A DNA stretch of 64,000 nt from Corallococcus caeni. GTDB taxonomy: Bacteria > Myxococcota > Myxococcia > Myxococcales > Myxococcaceae. Each line of letters starts with the position of its first letter. Position 1 is the stretch's first letter. The position numbers were made by a program, and so were the translations under genes. Shown here one piece after another: positions 24,329 through 33,516 of the stretch. The stretch is taken from NCBI RefSeq assembly GCF_036245865.1, contig NZ_BTTW01000002.1, positions 372,001 to 436,000 on the forward strand. The letters run 5' to 3'. Under the pieces are notes generated by a model. The model was not told the origin of the DNA and did no database searches. It saw only the letters and a list, made by a program, of their open reading frames with translations.

Positions 24329-24680
24329 AAGCAGGCTCGCGTGACGCCGGACGCCGCACGCACTCGTGACCAGGGCATGTCGCTGGAGAGCGGCCTGGGA
24401 GGGCTGGGGCGTTCCATGGCGTCCGGGGAATGGGAAAGGGCGACTTCCTGGAAGGTGGGGATGGATCCGAAATGGGGCGCCCCGTCCCCAGGACGGGGCA
24501 GGGCATCCACGGCGCGACGTGACGCGCGGGGCCAATGTCCGCCAGAGGAAAAGGTACGCCGCCGGCACGGCCCCGGTCGGGCGGTGATGGCACGCGTCAC
24601 GGGGCAGCGCTTGTCAGGGCGGGCATCCCCTGGCCTCATGGGTGCTGGCCGGGACCTGTCTTGCACGAACGCCATCACCC
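24329..24680. other. Divergent intergenic region with a long-range inverted repeat
   Basis: About 350 bases between an exported-protein gene (-) and the TonB-dependent receptor (+). Frames here have no domain character. GGTGATGGC (24583-24591) is perfectly complementary to GCCATCACC (24671-24679), which ends one base before the receptor's ATG, so a stem could mask the start. Confidence 0.35.
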
Positions 24681-27656
24681 ATGACCGTCTCGAAGAGGAG
24701 CACGCCCTGGCACGCCGCCGCGCTGGTGCTTTCGCTATGCCTGCTGGGGCCGGTGCTCCCCGCTCGCGCGCAGGCCACCCCCCAGGTTCCTGAAGCGGAC
24801 CCCGGCAGTGCCCGGCTGGGCGACACGCTGGACGCGGGCCTGCCCGTCACCCGCCAGGACGGGGGCGCGGGCACGGTCGTGAAGGAGGCGGACCTCCAGC
24901 GCACGGACGCGGGCTGGGCGCTGGAGGCGGGCGCGGCGCCAGACGCCGGGCCCGCGCTGGCCGCCTTCGTGCCGCCCGCGCTGGTGCAGGACTCGCCCGC
25001 GCCGTACCCGCCCCGGCTGGTGGGCGAGGGCGTGGCGGGCACGGTGAAGCTGGAGCTGCTGGTGGACGAGGCGGGCGAGGTGGACACCGCCACGCTGGTG
25101 GAGGGCGTGCACCCGCTGCTCAACGAGGCCGCGCTGCACGCCGCGCCCTCCCTGCGCTTCTCCCCCGCGATGATGGAGGGGCAGCCCGTCGCGGTGCGCC
25201 TGTTCTTCGAGTACCGCTTCGAGGCCCCTGTCGCGGTGGCCAGCGGCGCGGACGGCGGCACGTTGACGCCGCAAGGGCCCATCACCCTCAAGGGGCTGGT
25301 GCGGCAGAAGGGCAACCGCCGGCCGCTCATCGGCGCGACGCTGGTGTCGGACGCGGCGCCGGACTCGCCGGTGCAGACAGACGAGAACGGCCGCTTCGAG
25401 GCGCGCTTCCCCACGGGCGGCCAGGCCGTGCGCGTGTTCGCCCCGGGCCACAAGCCCGGCCTGTTCCGCGAGGCGCTGAAGTCCACCGAGTCGCTGGAGG
25501 TCGTCTACGGCCTGGAGCCGCTCGTGGTGAACCCCTACGAGACGGTGGTGCGAGGCGACCGCGAGCGCACGGAGGTCAGCCGCGTCACGCTGCACGACGC
25601 GGAATTGCGGGAAGTGCCCGGCACCATGGGCGACCCGTTCCGCGTGGTGATGCTGCTGCCGGGCGTGGGCAGCATGCTGTCCGGCGTGGCGTACCCGGTG
25701 GTGCGCGGCAGCCAGCCCGCGTCCACGGGCTACTTCCTGGACGGCATCCGCATCCCCATCCTCTTCCACCTGTTCCTGGGGCCCGCGGTCATCCACCCGG
25801 ACTTCCTGGACGCCATCGACTTCTATCCGGGCTCGCCGCCGCCGCAGTACGGCCGGCTGATGGGCGGCGCCATCGACGGGCGCCTCACCCGGCCTCGCGA
25901 CGACCGCGTGCACGGCAGCGCCTACGCGGACTTCATCAACGCGGGCTTCTTCATCGAGACGCCCTTCAAGTCCACCGGCACCAACGTCAGCCTCGCGGGC
26001 CGCTATTCCTATACGCCGTGGATCATCGCGCTGGCGGCCAATCAGTTGCAGGACCCGCCGCCGCCGGGGCGCACCAACCCGAAGGTGGTGCTGGACTTCT
26101 GGGATTATCAGGCCCGCGTGGAGCAGGACGTGGGCGAGGGCAAGCTGCGGCTGTTTGCCTTTGGCTCGTCGGACACCTTCGGCTCCCAGGCGCAGGACGC
26201 CCAGAGCGACACCGCGCTCCAGTCCATCGCGTTCCACCGGGTGGACCTGCGCGGCCGCCACCCGCTGGGCAAGGGCGAGCTCGAGGTGGGCGGCACCTGG
26301 GGCACGGATGATTTCGCCGTCGTGTCGCGCGGGCCGGACAACGGGAACGAGATCCACATCGACCAGAGCACCTTCTCCGGGCGCGTGGGCTACAGCGTGC
26401 CCTTGGATGAGCGGCTCTTGCTGCGCGCGGGCGCGGACGTGGACCACAAGCGCGCCATCGTGGACGTGCTCACGGTGGAGAATGGCCAGGAGGTGGAGGA
26501 GGACTCGGTGCGCGTGCCCGTGGCGCTGGCCACATTCACCGGCGCGTACGCGGAAGGGGTGTGGACGCCCAATGACAGATGGACGGTGGTGCCCGGCCTG
26601 CGGCTGGACAGCTACCACCTGTCCGGCGGGTTCGACCACAAGGTCATCGAGCCGCGCCTCACCGTGCGCCACAAGCTCACCGACACCGTGACGCTCAAGG
26701 GCGGCGCGGGCATCTTCCATCAGCCGCCCACCACCCTCATCAGCCTGCCGGTGGTGGACGTGGGCAGTCTGTTGTTGGGCCTCCAGGAGGGCGTGCAGCT
26801 CTCCACCGGCGTGGAGTGGAAGGCCTTCGACAAGTGGGAGGTGGGGCTGGACGTCTATGTGAACCCCATGCTGCGCACCATCGAACTCACGCCCTTCTCC
26901 GACGAGGGGCTGACGGACGACCTGGACGGCGGCGGCGACCCGGACGCGCCGCCACCTTCGCCCGGCCCCGGTGGGGACTTCCACCAGAACGGCTTCCGCC
27001 GGGTGCGCGCGCGGCAGGTGGACGTGGATCCTCCGCCCGTCAGCCGCGACGACTGGGACCTCCCGGACTTCACCAGCCACGGCCTGGCGTATGGGTTGGA
27101 GCTGCTCATCCGCTACCCGCTGGGCAACAACTGGTTCGGCTGGCTTTCGTACAGCCTCCAGCGCAGCACGCGGCGCACCACCTTCTATCGATATGACTCG
27201 TCAGGTCGGGCCATCTCCGAGGACTCCGCGGACCTGCCCTTCGCGTTCGACCAGACACACATCCTGAACCTGGTGGTCAGCCACAAGTTCTCCAACAACA
27301 TCACCCTGGGGGGCGTGCTCCACTTCAATACCGGACGCCCGGAGTACGGCACCCTGGGAAGCCAGACGCACCGCGAGGGCACCGACAGCGACGGCCGCCC
27401 CGCGTGGGTGCAGGTGGACAGGGACGCGGTGGACCGGCTGCCGCCCTTCTTCCGCTTCGACCTGCGCGTCTCCAAGGCCTGGGCCTACGACACCTTCAGC
27501 CTGGAGGCCTACCTGGACATGCTCAACGTCACCCTCAACACGGAGACGCTGGGCTTCGACTACGTGGGCGGCGGCTACACCCGGCAACCCCTGACCAAGA
27601 GCGCGGTGGGATTGCCCATCGCCCTGCCCATCATCGGCGTCAAGGGCCGGTACTGA
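24681..27656 (+). CDS. TonB-dependent receptor with fused N-terminal TonB C-terminal domain
   Basis: A 991-residue outer-membrane protein. After the signal peptide comes a TonB C-terminal-like domain (PYPPRLVGEGVAGTVKLELL, ending FFEYRF), then a carboxypeptidase-regulatory-like beta domain (ITLKGLVRQKGNRRPLIGAT), a plug (ELREVPGTMGDPFRVVMLLP) and a 22-strand-type barrel. Usually TonB is a separate inner-membrane-anchored protein; here its receptor-binding domain is part of the receptor. The ATG at 24681 heads the signal peptide. The ligand is unknown. Confidence 0.85.
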   Translation: MTVSKRSTPWHAAALVLSLCLLGPVLPARAQATPQVPEADPGSARLGDTLDAGLPVTRQDGGAGTVVKEADLQRTDAGWALEAGAAPDAGPALAAFVPPALVQDSPAPYPPRLVGEGVAGTVKLELLVDEAGEVDTATLVEGVHPLLNEAALHAAPSLRFSPAMMEGQPVAVRLFFEYRFEAPVAVASGADGGTLTPQGPITLKGLVRQKGNRRPLIGATLVSDAAPDSPVQTDENGRFEARFPTGGQAVRVFAPGHKPGLFREALKSTESLEVVYGLEPLVVNPYETVVRGDRERTEVSRVTLHDAELREVPGTMGDPFRVVMLLPGVGSMLSGVAYPVVRGSQPASTGYFLDGIRIPILFHLFLGPAVIHPDFLDAIDFYPGSPPPQYGRLMGGAIDGRLTRPRDDRVHGSAYADFINAGFFIETPFKSTGTNVSLAGRYSYTPWIIALAANQLQDPPPPGRTNPKVVLDFWDYQARVEQDVGEGKLRLFAFGSSDTFGSQAQDAQSDTALQSIAFHRVDLRGRHPLGKGELEVGGTWGTDDFAVVSRGPDNGNEIHIDQSTFSGRVGYSVPLDERLLLRAGADVDHKRAIVDVLTVENGQEVEEDSVRVPVALATFTGAYAEGVWTPNDRWTVVPGLRLDSYHLSGGFDHKVIEPRLTVRHKLTDTVTLKGGAGIFHQPPTTLISLPVVDVGSLLLGLQEGVQLSTGVEWKAFDKWEVGLDVYVNPMLRTIELTPFSDEGLTDDLDGGGDPDAPPPSPGPGGDFHQNGFRRVRARQVDVDPPPVSRDDWDLPDFTSHGLAYGLELLIRYPLGNNWFGWLSYSLQRSTRRTTFYRYDSSGRAISEDSADLPFAFDQTHILNLVVSHKFSNNITLGGVLHFNTGRPEYGTLGSQTHREGTDSDGRPAWVQVDRDAVDRLPPFFRFDLRVSKAWAYDTFSLEAYLDMLNVTLNTETLGFDYVGGGYTRQPLTKSAVGLPIALPIIGVKGRY

Positions 27657-27679
27657 CCTGTCCTGGAGGGTAGGGTGAA

Positions 27680-27700
27680 TGCTCGGGGGTGAGCACTTTT
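27680..27700 (+). terminator. Weak hairpin after the TonB-dependent receptor
   Basis: TGCTC (27680-27684) and GAGCA (27691-27695) close a 6-base loop and are followed by CTTTT. Short stem, so low confidence. Confidence 0.35.
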
Positions 27701-27835
27701 CCGCGCCCCCTGCCCCGCAGGGCTGCTCCACTCGTGGCCAGATGTGTCAGTATTCCATGAGACGCGGGTTTTTCCAGCCTGCCCGACACCGACGTGGAGG
27801 GTGGGGGACAGGCCCGAAGCGTCGGGGGGAGCACG

Positions 27836-29431
27836 ATGATGGGTTTGTCCTGGGGGCCGGGCATGGCTCCGGCATGGGAACTGCCCGCTGACAACGAGAC
27901 GCCCTGCATCCTCCTCGAGCCGCTGTACGGGGAGACAGGGGAGGCGCTCGACTTCCGGTGGACGTCCATGAACGTCCCGGCCGAGGGCTGGGTGCGCTCG
28001 CTGGAGCTGGGCCGGCACCTGTCCCTGTGGACGCGGGAGGGCGTCGCGCTGTTCGACGTGGCGGCGTTCGTGCGCGTGCTGATGCGCGGAGTCCCGCACG
28101 TGGGGCTGGTGCAGGGGGACGCGGCGGGGCGGCGGTACGTGGTGGTGCGTCACGCAGAGGGCCTGGCGATGTGGCTGTTGCCGCGCGACGAGGGGCAGGC
28201 GGCGGACGCCCACCAGGCGGAGCGGGAGCGGGCGGCGCGGCAGGAGGTGGAGGCGGCGCTGGCGCGGGCGGAGCAGACGGTGAGCGCGCTGCGCGAGGCG
28301 GAGGAGCGCTACCGGCTGGCGACGCGCGCCACGCATGACGTGCTGTGGGACTGGCACTTCGCCACGGACCGCGTGCGGTGGGACCCGGGCACGGGGGACG
28401 CGTTCGGCCACGCCACGGCGGTGCTGGAGCACAAGCTGGGCTGGTGGGGCGAGCGCGTGCACGACGAGGACCGCGAGCGCGTGGTGGACCGGCTGGTGGA
28501 GTTCGTCGCGTCCACGGGGGACGTGTGGAGCGAGGAGTACCGCTTCCAGCGCGCGGACGGCAGCTGGGCGCACGTGCTGGACCGCGGCGTGCTGGCGCGC
28601 GACGACGAGGGGCGCCCGGTGCGGATGATCGGCTCCATGATGGACGTCACCGAGCGCACCCGTCAGATGGAGACCATGGTGGAGGAGGCGCGCTTCCGGG
28701 AGCGCTTCATCGGCATCCTGGGGCATGACCTGCGCAACCCGCTCAACGCCATCGTGCTGTCGGCGCGGGCACAGAAGCGCCGGGGGCCGCTGGAGTGCAC
28801 GCCCGAACAGCACCGGCAGCACGCGCAGCGCATCGAGGCCTCCGCGACGCGCATGGGGAACATGATCGCGGACCTGCTGGATTTGACGCGCGCCCGGCTG
28901 GCGGGCGGCATCCCGCTGCGCAAGGGCCCCACGGACCTGGGGGCGGTGTGCCAGCAGGTGGTGGACGAATTGTCGGCGGCGTACCCGGACCGCGCGGTGG
29001 CGGTGGACGTGGACGGCAAGGCGGAGGGCGAGTGGGACGCGGAGCGGCTGGCGCAGGTGCTCTCCAACCTGGTGGGCAACGCGCTGGAGCACGGCAGCCC
29101 GGACGCGCCGGTGTTCCTGCGCTGCTGGGCGAAGGGCGAGCACCAGGTGCTGGAGGTGCAGAACCCCGGCTCGCCCATCCCGGAGGAGCTGCGCGAGCGG
29201 CTGTTTGATCCGTTCCGCCAGGGCGAGGGCGAGCGCGAGCAGGGCGGCCGGCGCAACAGCGGCCTGGGGCTGGGGTTGTTCATCGTGAAGGAGATCGTCC
29301 AGGCGCACGGAGGGACGGTGGAGGTGACGTCCTCGGAGAAGGAGGGCACGACGTTCACGGTGCGGCTGCCGCGGCCTCCGCGTCCGAAGGCCAAGGTGAA
29401 GGCAGGCAAGGGCCGCACGCGGACGGCCTGA
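27836..29431 (+). CDS. PAS-domain sensor histidine kinase
   Basis: A 531-residue cytosolic kinase without membrane helices. An N-terminal PAS-like region (about 20-120) is followed by a coiled coil, a second PAS with PAC end (ATHDVLWDWHFATDRVRWDP to MIGSMMDVTERTRQ), a HisKA box with the phospho-histidine in FIGILGHDLRNPLNAIV, and an HATPase domain (LSNLVGNALEHG, SGLGLGLFIVKEIVQAHGG). GGGGGGA precedes the paired ATGs. It is closely related in layout to the kinases at 58874 and 60733. No partner regulator is adjacent. Confidence 0.9.
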   Translation: MMGLSWGPGMAPAWELPADNETPCILLEPLYGETGEALDFRWTSMNVPAEGWVRSLELGRHLSLWTREGVALFDVAAFVRVLMRGVPHVGLVQGDAAGRRYVVVRHAEGLAMWLLPRDEGQAADAHQAERERAARQEVEAALARAEQTVSALREAEERYRLATRATHDVLWDWHFATDRVRWDPGTGDAFGHATAVLEHKLGWWGERVHDEDRERVVDRLVEFVASTGDVWSEEYRFQRADGSWAHVLDRGVLARDDEGRPVRMIGSMMDVTERTRQMETMVEEARFRERFIGILGHDLRNPLNAIVLSARAQKRRGPLECTPEQHRQHAQRIEASATRMGNMIADLLDLTRARLAGGIPLRKGPTDLGAVCQQVVDELSAAYPDRAVAVDVDGKAEGEWDAERLAQVLSNLVGNALEHGSPDAPVFLRCWAKGEHQVLEVQNPGSPIPEELRERLFDPFRQGEGEREQGGRRNSGLGLGLFIVKEIVQAHGGTVEVTSSEKEGTTFTVRLPRPPRPKAKVKAGKGRTRTA

Positions 29432-29625
29432 TCTTTTGGAAGGGGTGAGCGTTCGCCGCCATGCGGTGAAGGAGAGAGCGTCCGCCGCCGCACGCCGCGC
29501 GTGTTGTGCGAAGGACCGAAGGGGATGGGCCGGGAGGGCAGGGGCGCTGCTCGCTTCGTTGGAGTGCGTTTACCGGTTGATCAGGCCGTGCGGCTCGCGC
29601 GGTCACCCACGCGGAGGCAGTCCCC

Positions 29626-30573
29626 ATGCACCTCAATCCCCCTCGCAATGTTTCATTCCGTTCCTCACCCTGGACGGCGCTCTGGCTGGCCGCGGCGCTC
29701 GCCGGCTGCGGCGCTCCCTCCCTGGATGAAGCCACCGATGGGGTGGCCCAGTCCTCGGGCGCGCTCGCCTCCACCAATGGCCTGTCGACGAATGGCTTGT
29801 CGACCAATGGCTTGTCGACGAATGGCCTGTCAACCAACGGCTTGTCGACGAATGGCCTGTCCACGAATGGCCTGTCCACGAACGGGTTCCAGACCTGGTT
29901 CAACCAGGATCCCGCGTCGGCGGACATGGTGATGCGCTACGTGGTGCAGTGCTCGCTTTCGGCGGGGGCGACGCTGTCGTACCAGTCGCCCACCACGGGG
30001 AAGAGCTACACGTGGAAGGGGAGTCTGGGATTGGCGCCGGGGTGGGCGGGAGGCCTGCCGGCGACGGTGGCGGAGCAGCAGGTGGTGAGCGCGTGTCTGG
30101 CGGCGCACGCGAACAAGTACGGCATGCACGTGAACATCTCCGTGCTGGGGCGCGACGCGCTGGGCGGGGCGATGCCGTATTCGACGGACGAGCTGAATAC
30201 ATACAATGAGAAGGAGGCGTGCTTCTTCGGCAACCTCTTCACGGGCGAGGGCACGTTCGCGGCGAACGACGGCGCGTACCTGGACTACGACGAGAGCACG
30301 GTGCGCACCTGCGGCCTGTCGTCCTGGAGTGAGACGACGGCGTGCACGCCGATGAAGCACGTGGGCGCGTGCCGGTACTACTGCACGCTGGACGCCACGC
30401 GGACGTACTACACGCGCTGCACGTACAACGGCGTGACGTACCGGCCCATCACCACGCGCATGCTGCCCCAGGACATCTACCGCTGCGGCGACGGCGTGTG
30501 CCAGTTGACGGAGAAGTGCGGCGGCAGCAACACGCCGGACAGCTGCGCGGCGGACTGCGGCGCCTGTCAGTAG
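29626..30573 (+). CDS. Lipoprotein with STNGL tandem repeats and Cys-rich end
   Basis: A 315-residue lipoprotein: the lipobox LAGC gives Cys28, followed by a short acidic linker and eight tandem 5-residue units (seven STNGL, one STNGF, residues 49-88). The rest has an unrecognised globular domain with many cysteines and ends in a CGDGVCQLTEKCG... SCAADCGACQ cysteine motif typical of secreted myxobacterial proteins. The repeats probably act as a flexible spacer between lipid anchor and domain. A GGAGG box precedes the ATG. Confidence 0.75.
   Translation: MHLNPPRNVSFRSSPWTALWLAAALAGCGAPSLDEATDGVAQSSGALASTNGLSTNGLSTNGLSTNGLSTNGLSTNGLSTNGLSTNGFQTWFNQDPASADMVMRYVVQCSLSAGATLSYQSPTTGKSYTWKGSLGLAPGWAGGLPATVAEQQVVSACLAAHANKYGMHVNISVLGRDALGGAMPYSTDELNTYNEKEACFFGNLFTGEGTFAANDGAYLDYDESTVRTCGLSSWSETTACTPMKHVGACRYYCTLDATRTYYTRCTYNGVTYRPITTRMLPQDIYRCGDGVCQLTEKCGGSNTPDSCAADCGACQ
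29770..29889 (+). repeat. Eight 15-bp tandem repeats encoding STNGL
   Basis: Eight in-frame 15-bp units, the first from 29770 and the last ending at 29889. Units differ at synonymous third positions (TCG/TCC, ACG/ACC, GGC, CTG/TTG) while the peptide is constant, so the protein sequence is under selection. Copy number may vary between strains. Confidence 0.9.
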
Positions 30574-30588
30574 GCGAGGGGTGTCTGT

Positions 30589-31074
30589 TCAAGTGGGGCG
30601 GGGCCGCGCGGCGCGGAGCCGGTAGCGCGTGACGAGGTCCCCCCACCAGCGGCCCATCGTCGCGACGGTGGCCGGTCCATCCAGGCCATGGCGCACGGGG
30701 TGGTCCATGCGGATGGCGTCCCAGCCCCGGTGCTCGAGCACGACGCGGGTGCCGCCGAAGGTGGGCTCGAAGCGGACGTCGACCTCGGTGGTCTCTCCGG
30801 GGGCGAAGTTGCTCGCGCGCCATTGGAAGACGAGCCGCGCGCCGGGTTCCCAGACGAGCACGCGGCCGATTTCAAAGACCTGCTCCCCGAAGGACTCCAG
30901 CAGGCGGCCGCCGGGACCGGGCGGGTCGAAGCGCAGGACGGCGTCGGGGTTCTGGAGGCCGCGGTAGCGCGGGCTCTTGCCCCACCAGAGGTCGGTCTCC
31001 TCGGTGAAGACCTCGAAGGCGTCCAGCGGGGACACGGCGACGAAGGTGGTGACGCGGGCGCGGTCGGCCGTCAT
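30589..31074 (-). CDS. SRPBCC / AHSA1-like protein
   Basis: A 161-residue START-like domain protein (TTFVAVSPLDAFEVFTEETD, then DPPGPGGRLLE and HRGWDAIRMDHP). Such proteins bind hydrophobic ligands and are commonly coupled to an ArsR-type repressor. The ATG at 31074 overlaps the ArsR stop (ATGA), so both are made from one transcript. Ligand and function unknown. Confidence 0.85.
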   Translation of the reverse strand: MTADRARVTTFVAVSPLDAFEVFTEETDLWWGKSPRYRGLQNPDAVLRFDPPGPGGRLLESFGEQVFEIGRVLVWEPGARLVFQWRASNFAPGETTEVDVRFEPTFGGTRVVLEHRGWDAIRMDHPVRHGLDGPATVATMGRWWGDLVTRYRLRAARPRPT

Positions 31075-31433
31075 GACTTGCGGCCTCCGGAGGGCTTCGT
31101 GCCCCGGGTGCGCTCCGCGTGGGCCTTGAAGGCGCCCAGCTGATCCGCCCAGAAGGACTCCACCTCGTCCAGCCAGCCGCGCAGGGCGGCGAAGGGCTCC
31201 GGGCGCAGGGAGTAGACGCGCACGCGGGCGTCGTCCGCGTCGATGCGCTCCTCCACGAGCCCCGTCTGGCGCAGTACGCGCAGGTGGCGGGACATGGCGG
31301 GAGGGCTCATGTCGAACGCGGCCGCCAGCTCTCCGGCGGGGTGGGGCCGCTGGCGCAGCCGGTCCACGACGCCCCGGCGCGTGGGGTCGGCGAGGGCGGC
31401 CAGGGTTCGGTCGAGCGCGGACGGAGTGGCCAT
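31071..31433 (-). CDS. ArsR-family transcriptional regulator
   Basis: A 120-residue winged-helix repressor (RTLAALADPTRRGVVDRLRQ, FDMSPPAMSRHLRVLRQTGL, then a wing with VYSLRPEP). It lacks the metal-binding Cys motif of classical ArsR, as usual for the ArsR-SRPBCC gene pairs. The ATG at 31433 is chosen since the region before it has no coding character. It may bind the palindrome at 31902-31940 ahead of the operon. Confidence 0.85.
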   Translation of the reverse strand: MATPSALDRTLAALADPTRRGVVDRLRQRPHPAGELAAAFDMSPPAMSRHLRVLRQTGLVEERIDADDARVRVYSLRPEPFAALRGWLDEVESFWADQLGAFKAHAERTRGTKPSGGRKS

Positions 31434-31444
31434 GGCGTTGGAAT

Positions 31445-31876
31445 CTACGCCGGAGTGAAGATGCGCTGGGTGAACCACCAGCGGTGGCCTTCGAGGTCCT
31501 GGGCGCCATAGGTGCGGTTGGTGCCCCAGTCGTCGCCGTAGTTCTTGGTCTCCGGCTCCATGAGGATGACGGCGCCGGCCGCGCGCGCCTGGGCGCAGTG
31601 GGCGTCCACGTCGTCCACGTAGACCGTGAGGGTCTGCGTGTTGGCGCCCCCGTGCAGCCGGGGGCTGCGGTGGAGGTCATGGCGCCCGGAGGAGTTCACC
31701 ATGATGACGCCGTCGCCGTAGACCAGCTCCGAGTGCACGATGCTGTTGTCCGCGCCCTCCACCTTGAGCCGCGTCTGGAAGCCGAAGGCGCGCTCCAGCC
31801 AGTCGATGGCGGCGGGGGCGTCCTCGTAGAAGAGGCTGGAGGAGATGCGCGGCCAGTCCTCGGGGATGGGCTTCAT
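31445..31876 (-). CDS. VOC-family (glyoxalase/bleomycin-resistance-like) protein
   Basis: A 143-residue protein with paired beta-alpha-beta units: ISSSLFYEDAPAAIDWLERAFGF, and QTLTVYVDDVDAHCAQARAAGA. It ends in EGHRWWFTQRIF, close to the PhnB/3-demethylubiquinone-type group. First gene of a three-gene operon with ArsR and SRPBCC genes (11-base gap). Substrate unknown; it may modify or sequester a small toxic molecule. Confidence 0.85.
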   Translation of the reverse strand: MKPIPEDWPRISSSLFYEDAPAAIDWLERAFGFQTRLKVEGADNSIVHSELVYGDGVIMVNSSGRHDLHRSPRLHGGANTQTLTVYVDDVDAHCAQARAAGAVILMEPETKNYGDDWGTNRTYGAQDLEGHRWWFTQRIFTPA

Positions 31877-31901
31877 GCGGTGACTCCTGGCGGATGGACT
31901 T

Positions 31902-31940
31902 CGTTAACGTCAGGGTGAATGATTAATCCTGACGTTAACG
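31902..31940. promoter_or_regulatory. Perfect 13-bp-arm palindrome at the VOC-ArsR-SRPBCC promoter
   Basis: CGTTAACGTCAGG (31902-31914) and CCTGACGTTAACG (31928-31940) are perfect inverted repeats with a 13-base A+T-rich spacer. The site lies 26 bases upstream of the VOC start, and a TTGACG hexamer on the minus strand (31948-31943) overlaps its edge. It is a strong operator candidate for the ArsR-type repressor two genes downstream; a factor-independent terminator for the upstream gene is less likely since no T-run follows. Confidence 0.6.
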
Positions 31941-31961
31941 GTCGTCAATCCTCCAGGTCCG

Positions 31962-33458
31962 CTAGAACACGCCGGGCACGGGCACGTCGCGGCCGGGAGC
32001 GCGGGGGGCCTGGCGGGGGTCGGTGGGCGGCGCCGCTCGCGGTCCGAGGAGGGCCGGCAGGGAAGGTGTGAGCTGCCCCACGTACAGCAGGCCCTGGAGG
32101 CCTTCGGTAGCGGAGGCTTCGCGCAGCTGGATGTACGGGCTCAACCCGGCGCGGGCCGCCACCTTCGGGGCGGGCGTCGCGCCCACGATGCCGCAGACCA
32201 GCTTGCTGTCGCTGTCCAGGTCGCAGCCCCAGCGCGTGCCCTGCGCGTAGCTCATCTCCAGCACGACGAGCGAGCGGTCCCCCTTCATCAGGTGCGCCAT
32301 GGGCGTGAAGGACGGGTCCCACTTCGTGCCCTTCTCCAGCTGCGTATGCGTATTGCCCGCGAGCACCACCTGGACCTCGTCCGGCTTCGCGGCGCGGCGC
32401 TTCGTCCAGACCCGGGCCTGGGCGGCGTCGCGCTCGCTGCCGTTCCGCACGTCCGTGTCGTAGGCCACCACCGTCACCCGCAGGCCCGCGGCGCGCAGGG
32501 CCCGCGCCCGGTCGATGAGGTCCATCACCGCGCGGCTGCTGCGCCCGTCCTGGTACGTGCGCGTCCAGAAGCGGCCTTCCAGCAGTGCATCCTGGTCGGC
32601 GGGGGCGCCGGGGCTGGCCAGGTACCTGTCCACGCGCGCTTGCTCCGTGTCGGGGAGCGACAGGCCCAGCACCACCGCGAGTCCCGCCTGGGCCGCCTGG
32701 CACACCACGTGGCCGACGACGTCCGGCACTTCATTGGTGCCCAGCTGCTCACCGATGAGGAGCGTCAGGCCCGGGTGCAGGAGCTCCGGCAGTCCGCGCA
32801 CGGACGTGGTGCAGGGGCCCTGCACGGGGGCCTCTTCGCTCCAGCGCTCCAGGTAGAACTCCGGTGCGCGGACGGCGGTGGGCCGCTTCTCTTCGGCCAC
32901 GTTGCCGGCGAGGACCTCCACGGAGGGCGCGGACTCCAGCCGCAGCGTGAGCGCCTGCTCCAGGTCCAGGTCGCGGGTGCCGTGCTGGGCGCCGCGCAGC
33001 ATGGACAGACGCTTGGTCGACGCGTCGTCCTGGTCGAAGTCCACCTCCTTCACGAAGGGATTGGACATCTGCTCGGCGCGCTCCAGGTAGACCTTCCACC
33101 ACAGCTTCTTCCACTCGGCGTCATTGCCTGTCGTCTGCTGGGTCATGCGGAAGATGCGCACGACGGACTGGCGCGGGCTCAGCGCGACGCCGGTCACCAG
33201 GTAGCGCGTGTACGTGGTGTTGAGAGTGCCAGCCCGGTCAGGGTCGGACCAGGTGGTGACGAGCTGGTTGGGGTCCTCCGTGTCCTCGAACGCGTAGCCC
33301 CGCTCTTCCAGCAGCTGGCGCGTGGCCGCCATCGCCTCTGTCAGGGGCTTCTGGAAGACGTGCTCGTACTTGGGCAGTTCTGCTTCGGGAGTCCGCTTCG
33401 AGTGGGCGCAGCCAACAGCCATCACGGTCAATGCGACGACGAGCCAACGGCAGTGCAT
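31962..33458 (-). CDS. Lipoprotein with ChaN/TraB-like domain
   Basis: A 498-residue lipoprotein (lipobox VMAVGC, Cys17). The N-terminal part (YEHVFQKPLTEAMAATRQLL) resembles a small beta-rich lipoprotein module. The second half has a ChaN/EreA/TraB-like pattern: LLIGEQLGTNEVP, where families usually have GExHGxxE, and VVLAGNTHTQLEKG. Since the first histidine is replaced by leucine, catalysis is uncertain. An unusual partial copy of this gene lies just upstream (33517-33827). Confidence 0.65.
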   Translation of the reverse strand: MHCRWLVVALTVMAVGCAHSKRTPEAELPKYEHVFQKPLTEAMAATRQLLEERGYAFEDTEDPNQLVTTWSDPDRAGTLNTTYTRYLVTGVALSPRQSVVRIFRMTQQTTGNDAEWKKLWWKVYLERAEQMSNPFVKEVDFDQDDASTKRLSMLRGAQHGTRDLDLEQALTLRLESAPSVEVLAGNVAEEKRPTAVRAPEFYLERWSEEAPVQGPCTTSVRGLPELLHPGLTLLIGEQLGTNEVPDVVGHVVCQAAQAGLAVVLGLSLPDTEQARVDRYLASPGAPADQDALLEGRFWTRTYQDGRSSRAVMDLIDRARALRAAGLRVTVVAYDTDVRNGSERDAAQARVWTKRRAAKPDEVQVVLAGNTHTQLEKGTKWDPSFTPMAHLMKGDRSLVVLEMSYAQGTRWGCDLDSDSKLVCGIVGATPAPKVAARAGLSPYIQLREASATEGLQGLLYVGQLTPSLPALLGPRAAPPTDPRQAPRAPGRDVPVPGVF

Positions 33459-33516
33459 TTCAGCCCCCTGTGAGAAATGCGCAACGCCTCACATGAAAGC
33501 CCATTCCGTGCCGGGT

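Noticed and set aside
29770-29889. CRISPR-like array
   Set aside because: 15-bp units without spacers, in frame inside a lipoprotein gene.
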